Origin: CAWUEZ02 sp963921355
GTDB lineage: Bacteria; Pseudomonadota; Alphaproteobacteria; Thalassobaculales; Thalassobaculaceae
Reading direction: 5' to 3'
DNA: 64,000 nucleotides
NCBI GenBank assembly: GCA_963921355.3
Contig: OZ001190.1
Location: forward strand, 4,898,001-4,962,000
Position numbers and translations under genes: made by a program. Of this stretch, positions 1 through 9,079 are shown piece by piece. Below the pieces are notes generated by a model. The model was not told the DNA's origin. It saw nothing but the letters and a program-made list of their open reading frames with translations, and did no database searches. Numbering within the stretch: the first letter of the stretch is position 1; each line of letters starts with the position of its first letter.

Positions 1-251
1 AGATACTGCACGGTCTGACCTTCGGCGCCGCCCATCTCGGAGCGATGCGCTACCTTCAGGACACCGCCCCCCCCGGTCTCGAGGCGACCGCCCAGGCGTT
101 CTACTACGCCCTGGTCTCCGGTGTGATCATGGGGCTCGCCATGCCCGCTGCCGGCTGGCTCTATGACGGGTTTGAGCGCGGAGCCTATGTCGCGATGGGC
201 GGTCTCGGGTTTGCCGCCCTGGTCGGTCTGATTGCTCTCAGGCGGAGCTAG
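1..251 (+). CDS. MFS transporter, C-terminal fragment
   Basis: The 5' end lies outside the window. The frame is open from base 3 and ends at TAG 249-251. The visible ~83 residues begin ILHGLTFGAAHLGAM and contain two hydrophobic stretches separated by a short polar loop (GWLYDGFERG), which fits the last two transmembrane helices of a 12-helix permease. The LHGLTFGA segment resembles the MFS_1-like branch (HcaT/nucleoside-symporter-like), but the substrate cannot be inferred. Its stop overlaps by 4 bases the stop of the convergent yciB gene. Family confidence is moderate because only the tail is present. Confidence 0.7.
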   Translation, partial: ILHGLTFGAAHLGAMRYLQDTAPPGLEATAQAFYYALVSGVIMGLAMPAAGWLYDGFERGAYVAMGGLGFAALVGLIALRRS

Positions 252-793
252 CTGTCGCTCTGCTTGACGGTATCGGTCTTCATGAACGGCACGGTACCGA
301 TGCCCGCCAGGATCGACAGCCCCGTCAGGCCGAACGTCTTGAAGGCGACCCAGCCGTCGGTCGACAGCGACCGCCACGCGATCTCATTGGCCGCCGCCAT
401 CACGCAGAATACGGCGATCCAGTAGAGGGTCAGGTTCCGCCAGCCCCGGTCATCCAGGGTCAGCACCGAACCAAAGGCGATCTTCAGGAAGAAGCGCCGG
501 AACACCAGACCCGATGCCAGTCCGCCCGCGAATAGCAGGGTGGCGACCGTCGGTTTGATCTTCAGGAAGAACGCGTCGTCGAACACCAGCGCCAGCCCGC
601 CGAAGATCGAGACCAGCACTGCCCCGACCACCGGCAACCAGGGAACCCGACGCTCGATCCAGATCGCAACCGCAACCGCGACCACCGTAGAGGCGACCAG
701 CACGGCTGTTGCCGGCATGATCCCGAACGCGAGGTTGGTCCCGAAAAACAGGATCAGCGGGCCGTACTCGGTCAATCCGCGTACTTTTGACAT
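248..793 (-). CDS. yciB: Inner-membrane septation protein A (YciB/IspZ family)
   Basis: A 181-residue polytopic membrane protein. It starts MSKVRGLTEYGPLILFFGTNLAFG; the YGPLILFF.TN..FGI signature and five or so hydrophobic segments match YciB/IspZ, which is usually about 180 residues. The family works at the inner membrane and is linked to envelope integrity and septation, although its biochemical role is not well defined. The ATG at 793 was chosen because it gives the family length; the longer open frame upstream runs through the dusA gene and is spurious. The start lies 14 bases beyond the end of dusA on the same strand, so the two are probably co-transcribed. Confidence 0.9.
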   Translation of the reverse strand: MSKVRGLTEYGPLILFFGTNLAFGIMPATAVLVASTVVAVAVAIWIERRVPWLPVVGAVLVSIFGGLALVFDDAFFLKIKPTVATLLFAGGLASGLVFRRFFLKIAFGSVLTLDDRGWRNLTLYWIAVFCVMAAANEIAWRSLSTDGWVAFKTFGLTGLSILAGIGTVPFMKTDTVKQSDS

Positions 794-806
794 CGTGTAT
801 CTGCTT

Positions 807-1826
<1,020 letters not shown>

Positions 1827-1882
1827 GGCCGGGGTTGTACACGAACCGCCCCCCCGGCGTCAGCCCCGGGGTGCGCCGGCCC

Positions 1883-2842
1883 TCAATCGAGATGGGCTTT
1901 GGCGTAGCCGACAGCCGCCGCGAGAACCTGGGGAATGTCCCGCATGGTCACGCCGAGACTGTCGCGGCGCGTGAAGTCGAACCGGGTCGGCGCCGCCTTT
2001 TCCCCCACGTAAGGCTCTGGCACTCGGATTGAGGGCTCGATCTCGCGAAGCGCGGCATAGATGTCGTTCCAGTGCCAGCTCTCGCGTACCGCATAGTACC
2101 GACCCTGCGCGGTCGGGCTCTCGTAAGCGGCCAGGAACAGGTTCGCCACATCCTCGATATGCGCCATGGAGCTTGAGTCGTTCGGGGTCACCTGATGGCG
2201 TCCCACCTCCCCACGCAACATCTTCCTCAGGGACCACATGAACCCTTCCTCGGCGTGCTGCGGCAGCACCATGGGTCCGATCATCAGGGTGGGCAGCAGG
2301 ATCCGAAGGCGCACCCCATGTTCCTCGGCCAGCGCCAGCGCCGCCTTCTCCATCACGGTCTTGGTCGCCGAGGTGTACTTCTTTGCCGCGACCTGTTCGG
2401 CTTCGTCGGACCAGTGGTCGACTTCGTTCTTCACCGGCACGGCCGGGATCGGATTGGTGCTCGATGTCGACGAACAGATCACGATGTCCCTGATCCCGGC
2501 CCGGATCGCCGACCGCATGATGTTCAGGCACCCGTTCACGGTCGGATTGATGATCTCCGCATAGCCACGCGCATCGTCCAACTCGCGGGCCGGGGTCCCG
2601 TCCGGCGCGGCGTAGACCGGAATCAGGCAGGCGATGAACACGCCGTCGGCGCCCTCCACCGCCATGTCGGCCGCCATCAGGCGCAGGCGTTGGTCGGCAC
2701 CGGCGAGCGCTTTCAGCCCCCGCGCCGGTCCATCGGGATTGCGCATGGCGCCAACCACTTCGTAGCCCCGCGCCAGGGCCTCCCGGGCAATGTTGGCGCC
2801 AACCAGACCGCTTGCCCCGGCAATCGCTAGTTTCCTGGCCAT
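1883..2842 (-). CDS. NAD(P)-dependent epimerase/dehydratase (extended SDR, DFR-like)
   Basis: A Rossmann-fold oxidoreductase of 319 residues. The nucleotide-binding loop is GASGLVG (residues 9-15), followed by acidic/basic strand ends typical of extended SDRs. A catalytic-type segment follows near residue 139 (CSSTSS) and at 156 (YTSATK). The spacing between the Tyr and the Lys is one residue longer than the usual Y-x3-K. The overall layout resembles dihydroflavonol/cinnamyl-alcohol reductases; the substrate is unknown. The ATG at 2842 is preceded by a good ribosome site (GGAAGGA), which rules out the longer start at 2887. The gene lies 61 bases downstream of a DUF1330-like gene and probably belongs to the same TetR-controlled unit. 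Confidence 0.75.
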   Translation of the reverse strand: MARKLAIAGASGLVGANIAREALARGYEVVGAMRNPDGPARGLKALAGADQRLRLMAADMAVEGADGVFIACLIPVYAAPDGTPARELDDARGYAEIINPTVNGCLNIMRSAIRAGIRDIVICSSTSSTNPIPAVPVKNEVDHWSDEAEQVAAKKYTSATKTVMEKAALALAEEHGVRLRILLPTLMIGPMVLPQHAEEGFMWSLRKMLRGEVGRHQVTPNDSSSMAHIEDVANLFLAAYESPTAQGRYYAVRESWHWNDIYAALREIEPSIRVPEPYVGEKAAPTRFDFTRRDSLGVTMRDIPQVLAAAVGYAKAHLD

Positions 2843-2903
2843 TGAGTCCTTCCGCTGATCGCTTGGTTTCATCCGCCGCACCCTCAACGGTCGACGAGGG
2901 AGC

Positions 2904-3359
2904 CTAACCGCTGGCGATCATAACCCGCTGGGCCTCGCAAGCGGCTGTCCGATGGAAGTATGCCTGCTGGTAGGCCTCGTCCTCGAACAGTGCCAACAGG
3001 GCCGACGTCCCTGGGTAGGATCCGACCACAACCAGGTCCCAGTCTTCAGAGGGACCGGCGAACATCCCCTCAAAAGGCGCAACCATCAGGAACGCGCCAC
3101 CTGCCCTCGCGAGGGCCGGCGCGCTGACGGCCGCATACCGATCGAACGCTTCCTGACCGGTGCCTGACAGCCCGGATCCCGGTTCGTATCGGGCTTCTTC
3201 CCGCAGTTTGAAGAGGTTGACCAGGCTGATCGGGCGATCGGGATCACGCTCAACGATCCGGCGCCACTGGGGCTCCGTGGGTGACGCCCCGTCCTGGCCT
3301 GTCCCGTAGCACGCCAGAAGAGCCCCGACCCTGTCCTCGACATTCGCATCTTGCCGCAT
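2904..3359 (-). CDS. Hypothetical protein, DUF1330/dimeric alpha-beta barrel-like
   Basis: A 151-residue soluble protein with no certain family. Features reminiscent of DUF1330-like ferredoxin-fold proteins are the PISLVNLFKLREEARY segment, a central GAFLMVAPFEG strand and a C-terminal WDLVVVGSYPG strand. It is the first gene of a minus-strand unit with the SDR gene (61-base gap). The start at ATG 3359 is chosen because AAAGG lies 8 bases upstream; an alternative GTG at 3386 would begin inside the operator palindrome. A function beside the SDR, perhaps in handling a small hydrophobic compound, is inference only. Confidence 0.55.
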   Translation of the reverse strand: MRQDANVEDRVGALLACYGTGQDGASPTEPQWRRIVERDPDRPISLVNLFKLREEARYEPGSGLSGTGQEAFDRYAAVSAPALARAGGAFLMVAPFEGMFAGPSEDWDLVVVGSYPGTSALLALFEDEAYQQAYFHRTAACEAQRVMIASG

Positions 3360-3377
3360 CGTCCACACCTTTATGAA

Positions 3378-3420
3378 ATTTGACACTTGTCAAATAACAC
3401 TTTGTTTTACATGTGTCAAA
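3378..3420. promoter_or_regulatory. TetR-type operator and divergent promoter
   Basis: A perfect palindrome, ATTTGACA-CT-TGTCAAAT, lies at 3378-3395, and an extra TGTCAAA half-site lies at 3414-3420. On the minus strand, TTGACA (complement of 3414-3419) is followed by exactly 17 bases and TATTTG (complement of 3391-3396), a plausible sigma-70 promoter whose -10 box sits inside the palindrome. On the plus strand, TTGACA at 3380-3385 could be the -35 of the tetR promoter, with a weak -10 (TGTTTT, 3403-3408). The arrangement predicts repression of both directions by the adjacent TetR protein. Confidence 0.75.
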
Positions 3421-3467
3421 AAAAATGCTGATGTCGAACACGGATCGGCGTTTACGAAAGACATGCG

Positions 3468-4073
3468 ATGGCGGAGTCCAGCCCGAGCGTCCGGCAATCG
3501 AAGGCCGAGCGGACCAAGTCCGACATTCTCGACGCCGCATGGGATCTGATTGCGCGGGACGGCGTCTCGGTATCCATGTCCGACATCGCAAACGCCGCGG
3601 GAATGACGCGCCAACTGCTCTATGTCCATTTCGGGTCGCGTGGTGGACTGCTGTTCGAACTGGTCAAGCGGGCCGACACCCGCTTCAGGATCTGGGAGGA
3701 GTTCGAGCAGGCCCTTAAGACCTCAGATCCAAGAGAGTGTCTGAACGACGTCCTGACGGCGTGGCTGCGTTTCGTTCCGCGGATTCGCCCGGTGGCGACC
3801 GATCTGATCAGACTGAAGTCCCAGGACCTGGAGGCCGCCAACGCCTGGAATGACCGAATGTCGGACCTGTTGGCGTTCTATCGCCGCCTGATGCGCCGCT
3901 TTGAGCGTGAAGGCGCGCTCTCAGACGATTGGACAGTCGAGCGTGCCGCCGATTTCGTCTGGACGACCAGTTCCGTCCAATACTGGAACCTGCTCGTCAC
4001 CGAACGCGGCTGGAGCCACCGGCAGGCGTCAGTGGTCATCCGTCGTACGATCGTCAACACCGTCTTGAAGTAA
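3468..4073 (+). CDS. TetR/AcrR family transcriptional regulator
   Basis: A 201-residue regulator. The N-terminal TetR DNA-binding domain spans roughly residues 12-62 (AERTKSDILDAAWDLIARDG, then MSDIANAAGMTRQLLYVHFG with the helix-turn-helix). The C-terminal all-helical ligand domain is unassigned, as is usual for the family. It is transcribed away from the DUF1330-like/SDR unit, and the 109-base gap contains the palindrome at 3378-3395, so it probably represses itself and the divergent pair until a ligand binds. The start is the ATG giving a normal length; the upstream ribosome site is weak (GAAAGA). Confidence 0.9.
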   Translation: MAESSPSVRQSKAERTKSDILDAAWDLIARDGVSVSMSDIANAAGMTRQLLYVHFGSRGGLLFELVKRADTRFRIWEEFEQALKTSDPRECLNDVLTAWLRFVPRIRPVATDLIRLKSQDLEAANAWNDRMSDLLAFYRRLMRRFEREGALSDDWTVERAADFVWTTSSVQYWNLLVTERGWSHRQASVVIRRTIVNTVLK

Positions 4074-4140
4074 GGCCGACCGCGCGGCTGACACAGAGCC
4101 GGCCCGAGCGCAATCCGTCGGCCTGCTCGAACACATGTAC

Positions 4141-4926
4141 TCAGGTTGGACCGTCACCAACTGCACCGGCATTCAGCCAGCCCGTCGAGACCCCGTTTGC
4201 CCAGCCGGAGCGTCCCGCCGCCATTGCCAGTGCCGCCATGCGCCGTGTGTCATATGGCACGTGGCGGAAGGTCGACCGCCAGCCCGCGGCCGACCGCTCG
4301 ATGATCGCGTAGCAGGCTGCCGGCGTGCCGCTTTCCATCACGTGGTAGACCGGCGTGTCGTCGTCGTAGGCTGGGCAGCCAACACTGCCGGGGTTGAGGA
4401 TCACGCGCCCGTCGGGCAGGTCGACCCGGCGCTGAGTATGCGTATGCCCGCACAGCAAGAGCGAGGCACGGATGTCACCGGCCAGGTCCGCGACCTCCTG
4501 CCGTTCTCGCGGGCCGACCGAGCCGTCCTCAGCCACGTGCTCCAGCCAGTAGGTCAGATCGTCTTGCGGCGTGGCGTGGCAGGCGAACACGTCGTCGGCA
4601 AGCTCCAGGCGCGGCGGCTGTCCGCGCAGCCAATCCAGATCGCCCGCGCTGAGTTGCGCAAAAGCAGCCGCATCGGAGATGCCCATCTCCTCTGGGCGTT
4701 GCTCGCATAGCCAACGGTCGTGGTTCCCCCGCACACAGATCATCCGACGCGCCCTCAGGACCAAGGCTGTTTCACCCGCGGCCAACGGCCCACTGAAGTG
4801 GTCCCCGAGGTTCACGATCTCGTCGATGCCCTGCCCGTCGATATCGGCCAGAACGGCAACCAGTGCGTCCACATTCCCGTGCACGTCAGCGATCACCGCG
4901 AATTCGTTGGTGTTCAGCCTCGTCAT
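4141..4926 (-). CDS. Metallophosphoesterase (calcineurin-like, YfcE-type)
   Basis: A 261-residue protein of the calcineurin-like phosphoesterase superfamily. All metal-binding motifs are visible in order: IADVHGN (Asp14, His16), NLGDHFSGP, VRGNHD, ACHATP and CGHTHTQ, followed by NPGSVG. These ligate a dinuclear metal centre. The YfcE/MJ0936 branch hydrolyses phosphodiesters; the physiological substrate is unknown. Translation is assigned to ATG 4926 (MTRLNTNEF), just before the first strand. The 3' end converges with the tetR gene. Confidence 0.88.
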   Translation of the reverse strand: MTRLNTNEFAVIADVHGNVDALVAVLADIDGQGIDEIVNLGDHFSGPLAAGETALVLRARRMICVRGNHDRWLCEQRPEEMGISDAAAFAQLSAGDLDWLRGQPPRLELADDVFACHATPQDDLTYWLEHVAEDGSVGPRERQEVADLAGDIRASLLLCGHTHTQRRVDLPDGRVILNPGSVGCPAYDDDTPVYHVMESGTPAACYAIIERSAAGWRSTFRHVPYDTRRMAALAMAAGRSGWANGVSTGWLNAGAVGDGPT

Positions 4927-5088
4927 TTCATCCGCGCCCCAAATCCCTCTGCCGCAATCCGCGAATGCACGCACGACCGGAGCGCCCAGCTTCGCGCATC
5001 GCGATGCGACAGCCCTCGCTTTTTACTGCGTCTTGGTCTGAAATCCGACAGTCGTGCTGCACCCATGATGAGCTTCGGAGTTGGCCCA

Positions 5089-6582
5089 ATGGCGCGTAGA
5101 GGCGGAAGGCGTTCCAACCCGATGCCGGAGGCCCGAGGCGTGACCCCGCCGCCACAGGGTGGACGGTACCGGCCGCTGGATGAGGCCGCCGTCACCGGGA
5201 TCGTCAACGCCTCGATGGACATCCTTGCCCAGACCGGAATCGGTGCGTGCCCGGAGACCCTGGCAGCGCTCATGGTCGACGCCGGGGCCGTCCGACGGGA
5301 TGACGGACGGGTCTGCTTTCCCCAGACCATGGTGGAGACGGCGATCGCCCGGGCCGCCAAGACCGTCGCGCTACCGGGCTTCGTCGATGATCTCGGCATC
5401 ACGGTCGGCGGAGGCCGGGTACACATCGGATCCGGCGGGGCCGCGACCGAAGTTCTGGACAGCGCGACCGGCGCCTTCCGGGGCGCGCAGCTCTCCGATC
5501 TCTACGACCTGATGCGCCTGGTCGGGCAGCTTCCGAACATTCATTACGGCCTGCGCCCGGTCGTCGCGCGGGACATGACCGCCCCCCTAGCCCTCGACAC
5601 CAATACCGGCTTCGCGTGCCTCAAGGCCTGCCCCAAGCCGATCGGCATCAGCTTCGACCGTGCCGCCCATGTCGGCCCATTGGTCTCGATGTTCGATATG
5701 GCATTGGGCCGCGATGGCGGTTTCCGCTGCCAGCTGTTCTGCTTCGCCGTGATCGTCCACGCGGTATCGCCCCTGCGCTACGCGCCGGAAGGACTGGAGA
5801 TCATGCAGGCCGCGATCGCCCGGCGGATGCCGCTGCAGATCTGCACTGCGGCCCAGGCCGGGGCCACCAGCCCGGTGACGCTGGCCGGCGCGCTGGCCCA
5901 GGGCCTCGCCGAAACGCTGGCCGGGCTGATGGTTGTGGACGCGATTGAACCCGGCTTTCCCTGCATCTTCGCCTTCATGCCGTTCATCTCGGACCTGCGC
6001 ACCGGGGCAATGACCGGCGGTTCGGGCGAGGCCGCCGTCGCCGCGGCCGCCGCTGCCCAGTTGCTTCTGCATCTTGGGCTTCCGTCCACCGCGTCGGCCG
6101 GCATGACCGACGCCAAAACGCCGGACGCCCAGGCCGGCTACGAGAAGGGCTACACCGTCGCGCTCTCGGCCCAGGCCGGCGCCGACATGATCAACCTGTC
6201 CGTCGGTATGCTCGGCTCGATCATGGCGGCCTCGTGCGAGGCCCTGGTGATCGACGAAGACATGTGCGGCGCCATCCTGCGCAGCGTCCGCGGAATCGAC
6301 CTTACCGAAACCAGCATCGACACCGACCGGATCGAGGCCGTCGCCACCGGTGCCGGCCACTTCCTCGGCGAGGAACAGACGCTCGCGCTGATGAAATCCG
6401 AATACACCTATCCGACCATCGCCAACCGCCAGAGCATCGCCGAATGGCAGGACGCCGGGTCCCGCACGGCGTGGGACGCCGCCATCGACCGAACCGCCCA
6501 ACTCCTCGCCGAAATCCCCAGCCATCTGCCGCCCGACCGCGAAGCCGCGATCCGCGCGGCGTTCGATATCCGCCTGCCCTGA
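5089..6582 (+). CDS. Trimethylamine methyltransferase family protein (MttB superfamily, non-pyrrolysine)
   Basis: A 497-residue TIM-barrel protein of the MttB superfamily. Members remove a methyl group from a quaternary or tertiary amine and pass it to a corrinoid protein. Recognisable segments include GGRVHIGSGG, LDTNTGFACLKACPKPIGIS, a glycine/alanine-rich stretch GAMTGGSGEAA and the C-terminal YTYPTIANRQS. The frame has no internal TAG, so it is not the pyrrolysine trimethylamine enzyme and is closer to the glycine-betaine-type group. The start at ATG 5089 has GGAG 8 bases upstream. It lies 13 bases before the DMGDH-like gene, which suggests joint N-methyl catabolism. No corrinoid-protein gene is nearby. 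Confidence 0.85.
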   Translation: MARRGGRRSNPMPEARGVTPPPQGGRYRPLDEAAVTGIVNASMDILAQTGIGACPETLAALMVDAGAVRRDDGRVCFPQTMVETAIARAAKTVALPGFVDDLGITVGGGRVHIGSGGAATEVLDSATGAFRGAQLSDLYDLMRLVGQLPNIHYGLRPVVARDMTAPLALDTNTGFACLKACPKPIGISFDRAAHVGPLVSMFDMALGRDGGFRCQLFCFAVIVHAVSPLRYAPEGLEIMQAAIARRMPLQICTAAQAGATSPVTLAGALAQGLAETLAGLMVVDAIEPGFPCIFAFMPFISDLRTGAMTGGSGEAAVAAAAAAQLLLHLGLPSTASAGMTDAKTPDAQAGYEKGYTVALSAQAGADMINLSVGMLGSIMAASCEALVIDEDMCGAILRSVRGIDLTETSIDTDRIEAVATGAGHFLGEEQTLALMKSEYTYPTIANRQSIAEWQDAGSRTAWDAAIDRTAQLLAEIPSHLPPDREAAIRAAFDIRLP

Positions 6583-6595
6583 AGGACATCCGCCC

Positions 6596-9021
6596 ATGAA
6601 GGAAAGTGCGCGCGTCGTCGTCATCGGCGGAGGGGCCGTCGGCACGTCAATCCTGTATCACCTGGCACGCGCCGGCGTGACGGACACCCTGCTGTTGGAG
6701 CGCAATGAGTTGACCTCGGGGAGCACCTGGCATGTGGCCGGCAACATCCCGACCTACGCGACGTCCTGGCTCGGCATGCGTGCCGGCAATTACGCCTGGT
6801 CGCTCTACAAGGACCTCGCCGACACCGTCGACAGCGCAATCACCTACCGCCACACCCAGGCGTTCTGGCCGGCCCATACGGAAGCCCGCATGGACCTGTT
6901 CCGCCACCTGTGCGGGGTGTCGACCAGTGCCGGGTTCGATCTGCGGATGCTCACGCCGGCGGAGATGGACGCCATGCACCCGTTCTGGTCCCCGGGCGAG
7001 ACGGTACTGGGCGGTATCCTCGACCCCTATGAGGGCGATATCGACCCGAGCCAGCTCACCCAGGCGCTGGCCAAAGGAGCGCGCGACCTTGGCGCGCGGA
7101 TTGAGCGTTTCGCCCCGGTGACGGCGATCGAGCGGTGCCCCGGCGGCGAGTGGCAGGTCATCTGCGCCAAGGGAACGATCAGGGCGGAAATCGTCATCAA
7201 CGCCGCCGGGTTCTATGGCCGCAAGGTCGCGGCGATGGCCGGCCTGGAGGCTCCGGTCGTGACGCTGGAGCACCAGTATCTCGTCACCGAACCGATTGCC
7301 GAGCTCGAGGCGCATACGGATCTGTTCCCGCTGGTCCGGGACCCCGACATCCGCTTCTACCTGCGGCGCGAGCGCAACGCCTTCCTGGTCGGCTCCTATG
7401 CCCATGACGGCCGGCCCGCCTGGCCGAGCACCGGCCCACACGACGAGTTCGCCCACCAGCTGTTCCCGGATTCCGTCGACGACATCCTCGAGGTCCTGGA
7501 GGCGACGATATTGCACGTGCCGTTGCTGGGCGAGGCCGGTGCGCAGCGTTTCGTGAACGGGCCGATCGCGTATGCGCCGGACGCCCTGCCCCTGGTCGGC
7601 CCGGCCGCGGGCGCGCCGAACTTCTACCAAGCGACCGGTGTTCAGGTCGGCATCACCCACTCCGCCGCCATCGGCAAGGCCATGGCCGAGTGGGTCACCG
7701 AAGGCGAGACCGAGTGGGACCTCTCCGCCTGGGACCCACGACGGTTCGGTGACTGGGCGGACGCCGCCTATGCCCATGCCCGGGCCGCCCAGCACTACGA
7801 CCTGCAGTACGCCATCCCCTATCCCCACCGGAACCTGCAGCGCGGCCGCCCGGTGCAACGCACGCCGCTGTACGACCGGCTGGTCGAACAGGGCGCGGTG
7901 ATGGGCCAGATCGCCGGTTGGGAACGGGCGTTCTGGTTCCAGACCGCGGCGGTGCGGGACAACGGCGACGCCGTCCTCTCGTTCGACCACGAGCCCTGGC
8001 AGGATGCCGTGCGGGCCGAATGCCGCACGGTCACGGAGCGGGTCGGCGTGATGGATCATGGCGGGTTCACGAAGTACGACCTGCGCGGCCCCGGAGCGGC
8101 TCCCTTTCTGTCGCAGGTGCTGTGTGGTGGCGTACCGAAAGTCGGACGGGTCCGCTTGAGCTACATGCTGACACCGAAGGGCCGGATCTGGTCGGAGGCT
8201 ACGGTCGCGCGTCTCGCCGAGGACCGGTTCCTGCTCTGCGGCCCCACCCTGGCCGACCTGCGCGACTATGACTGGCTGTGCGCGCACCTGCCGCCCAGTG
8301 GCGTAACCCTGGCGCGGGGCCATGCCCACGATGCCGCCCTGATGGTCATGGGGCACAGGGCCCGTGACGTGCTCCAACCACTCACGGAAGACGACCTGTC
8401 CGCCGAGGCCGCACCCTGGCTGTCGGTCGCCGACATCACATTGGCGGGGGCGCCGGTGACGGCGATGCGGGTTTCGTTCGTCGGCGAACTCGGGTGGGAG
8501 CTCCATCTCGCGAGCGCCGACCTGGTCACCGTCTACAATGCGGTCATGGACCGGGTCGACGTCGTTGGCGGGTGCCAATTCGGCTCCTACGCGCTGAACG
8601 CGATGCGGATCGAGAAGGGCTATCACGGCTGGGGTGCCGACTTCGGCACAGAGTACACGCTGTTCGATGCAGGGCTCGGGCGGTTCGCCAATCTGAACAA
8701 GGGCCCGTTCATCGGCCGCGACGCCGTTGTCGACCAGTCCGACCGGCCCGCCGACTGGCAATGGATCGGCCTGGAGATCACCGAGGACAGTCCGGAACCC
8801 TGGCGTCGGACCCGATCCTGAAGAACGGACGAGCTATCGGCTATGTGACCTCGGCCAGTCACGGTTACCGCACCGGAAAGTGCCTCGTGCTCGGCTATGT
8901 CGAGAGCGGAACCCTCGACATGGGCGAGGTCTGCACGGTGCGTGTGTTCGGCGTCGAACGGTTGGCCACACGACACAACCCGCATGTGTTCGACCCGGAC
9001 AACACTCGGATGAAGACCTGA
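6596..9021 (+). pseudogene. Dimethylglycine/sarcosine dehydrogenase-like FAD protein, frameshifted
   Basis: The first frame gives 741 residues (6596-8821). It has an N-terminal FAD-binding DAO domain (VVVIGGGAVGTSILYHLA), the GSTWHVAGN segment holding the His that carries covalent FAD in this family, and an FAO_M region. A GcvT-like folate domain follows (MRVSFVGELGWELH, NAMRIEKGYHGWGADFG). It then ends abruptly in PEPWRRTRS. The missing GcvT tail (DPILKNGRAIGYVTSASHG to the stop at 9021) continues in the -1 frame from about 8805. Restoring one G in the run near 8800 would give a normal ~808-residue protein. The substrate is probably dimethylglycine, sarcosine or a related N-methyl amine. It pairs with the MttB-family gene upstream. 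It is uncertain whether the lesion is real or an assembly error. Confidence 0.82.
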
Positions 9022-9051
9022 GCCGGGCGGCCGATGAAGCGGCCGCCCGGC
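9022..9051. terminator. GC-rich hairpin between convergent genes
   Basis: A perfect 12-base inverted repeat (9022-9033 and 9040-9051) with a 6-base loop starts at the stop codon of the DMGDH-like gene. It lies 28 bases before the end of the convergent rhodanese gene. There is no T-run on either side, so it would be a weak or Rho-assisted bidirectional terminator. Confidence 0.5.
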
Positions 9052-9079
9052 ACCTGGCGCCGGAGATTTTGGCTTGCGG

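Noticed and set aside
5089..6582. Pyrrolysine-containing trimethylamine methyltransferase
   Set aside because: There is no in-frame TAG, and no pyl genes are nearby.
6647..8761. 704-codon open frame opposite the DMGDH-like gene
   Set aside because: A shadow frame; the plus strand carries clear FAD and GcvT motifs.
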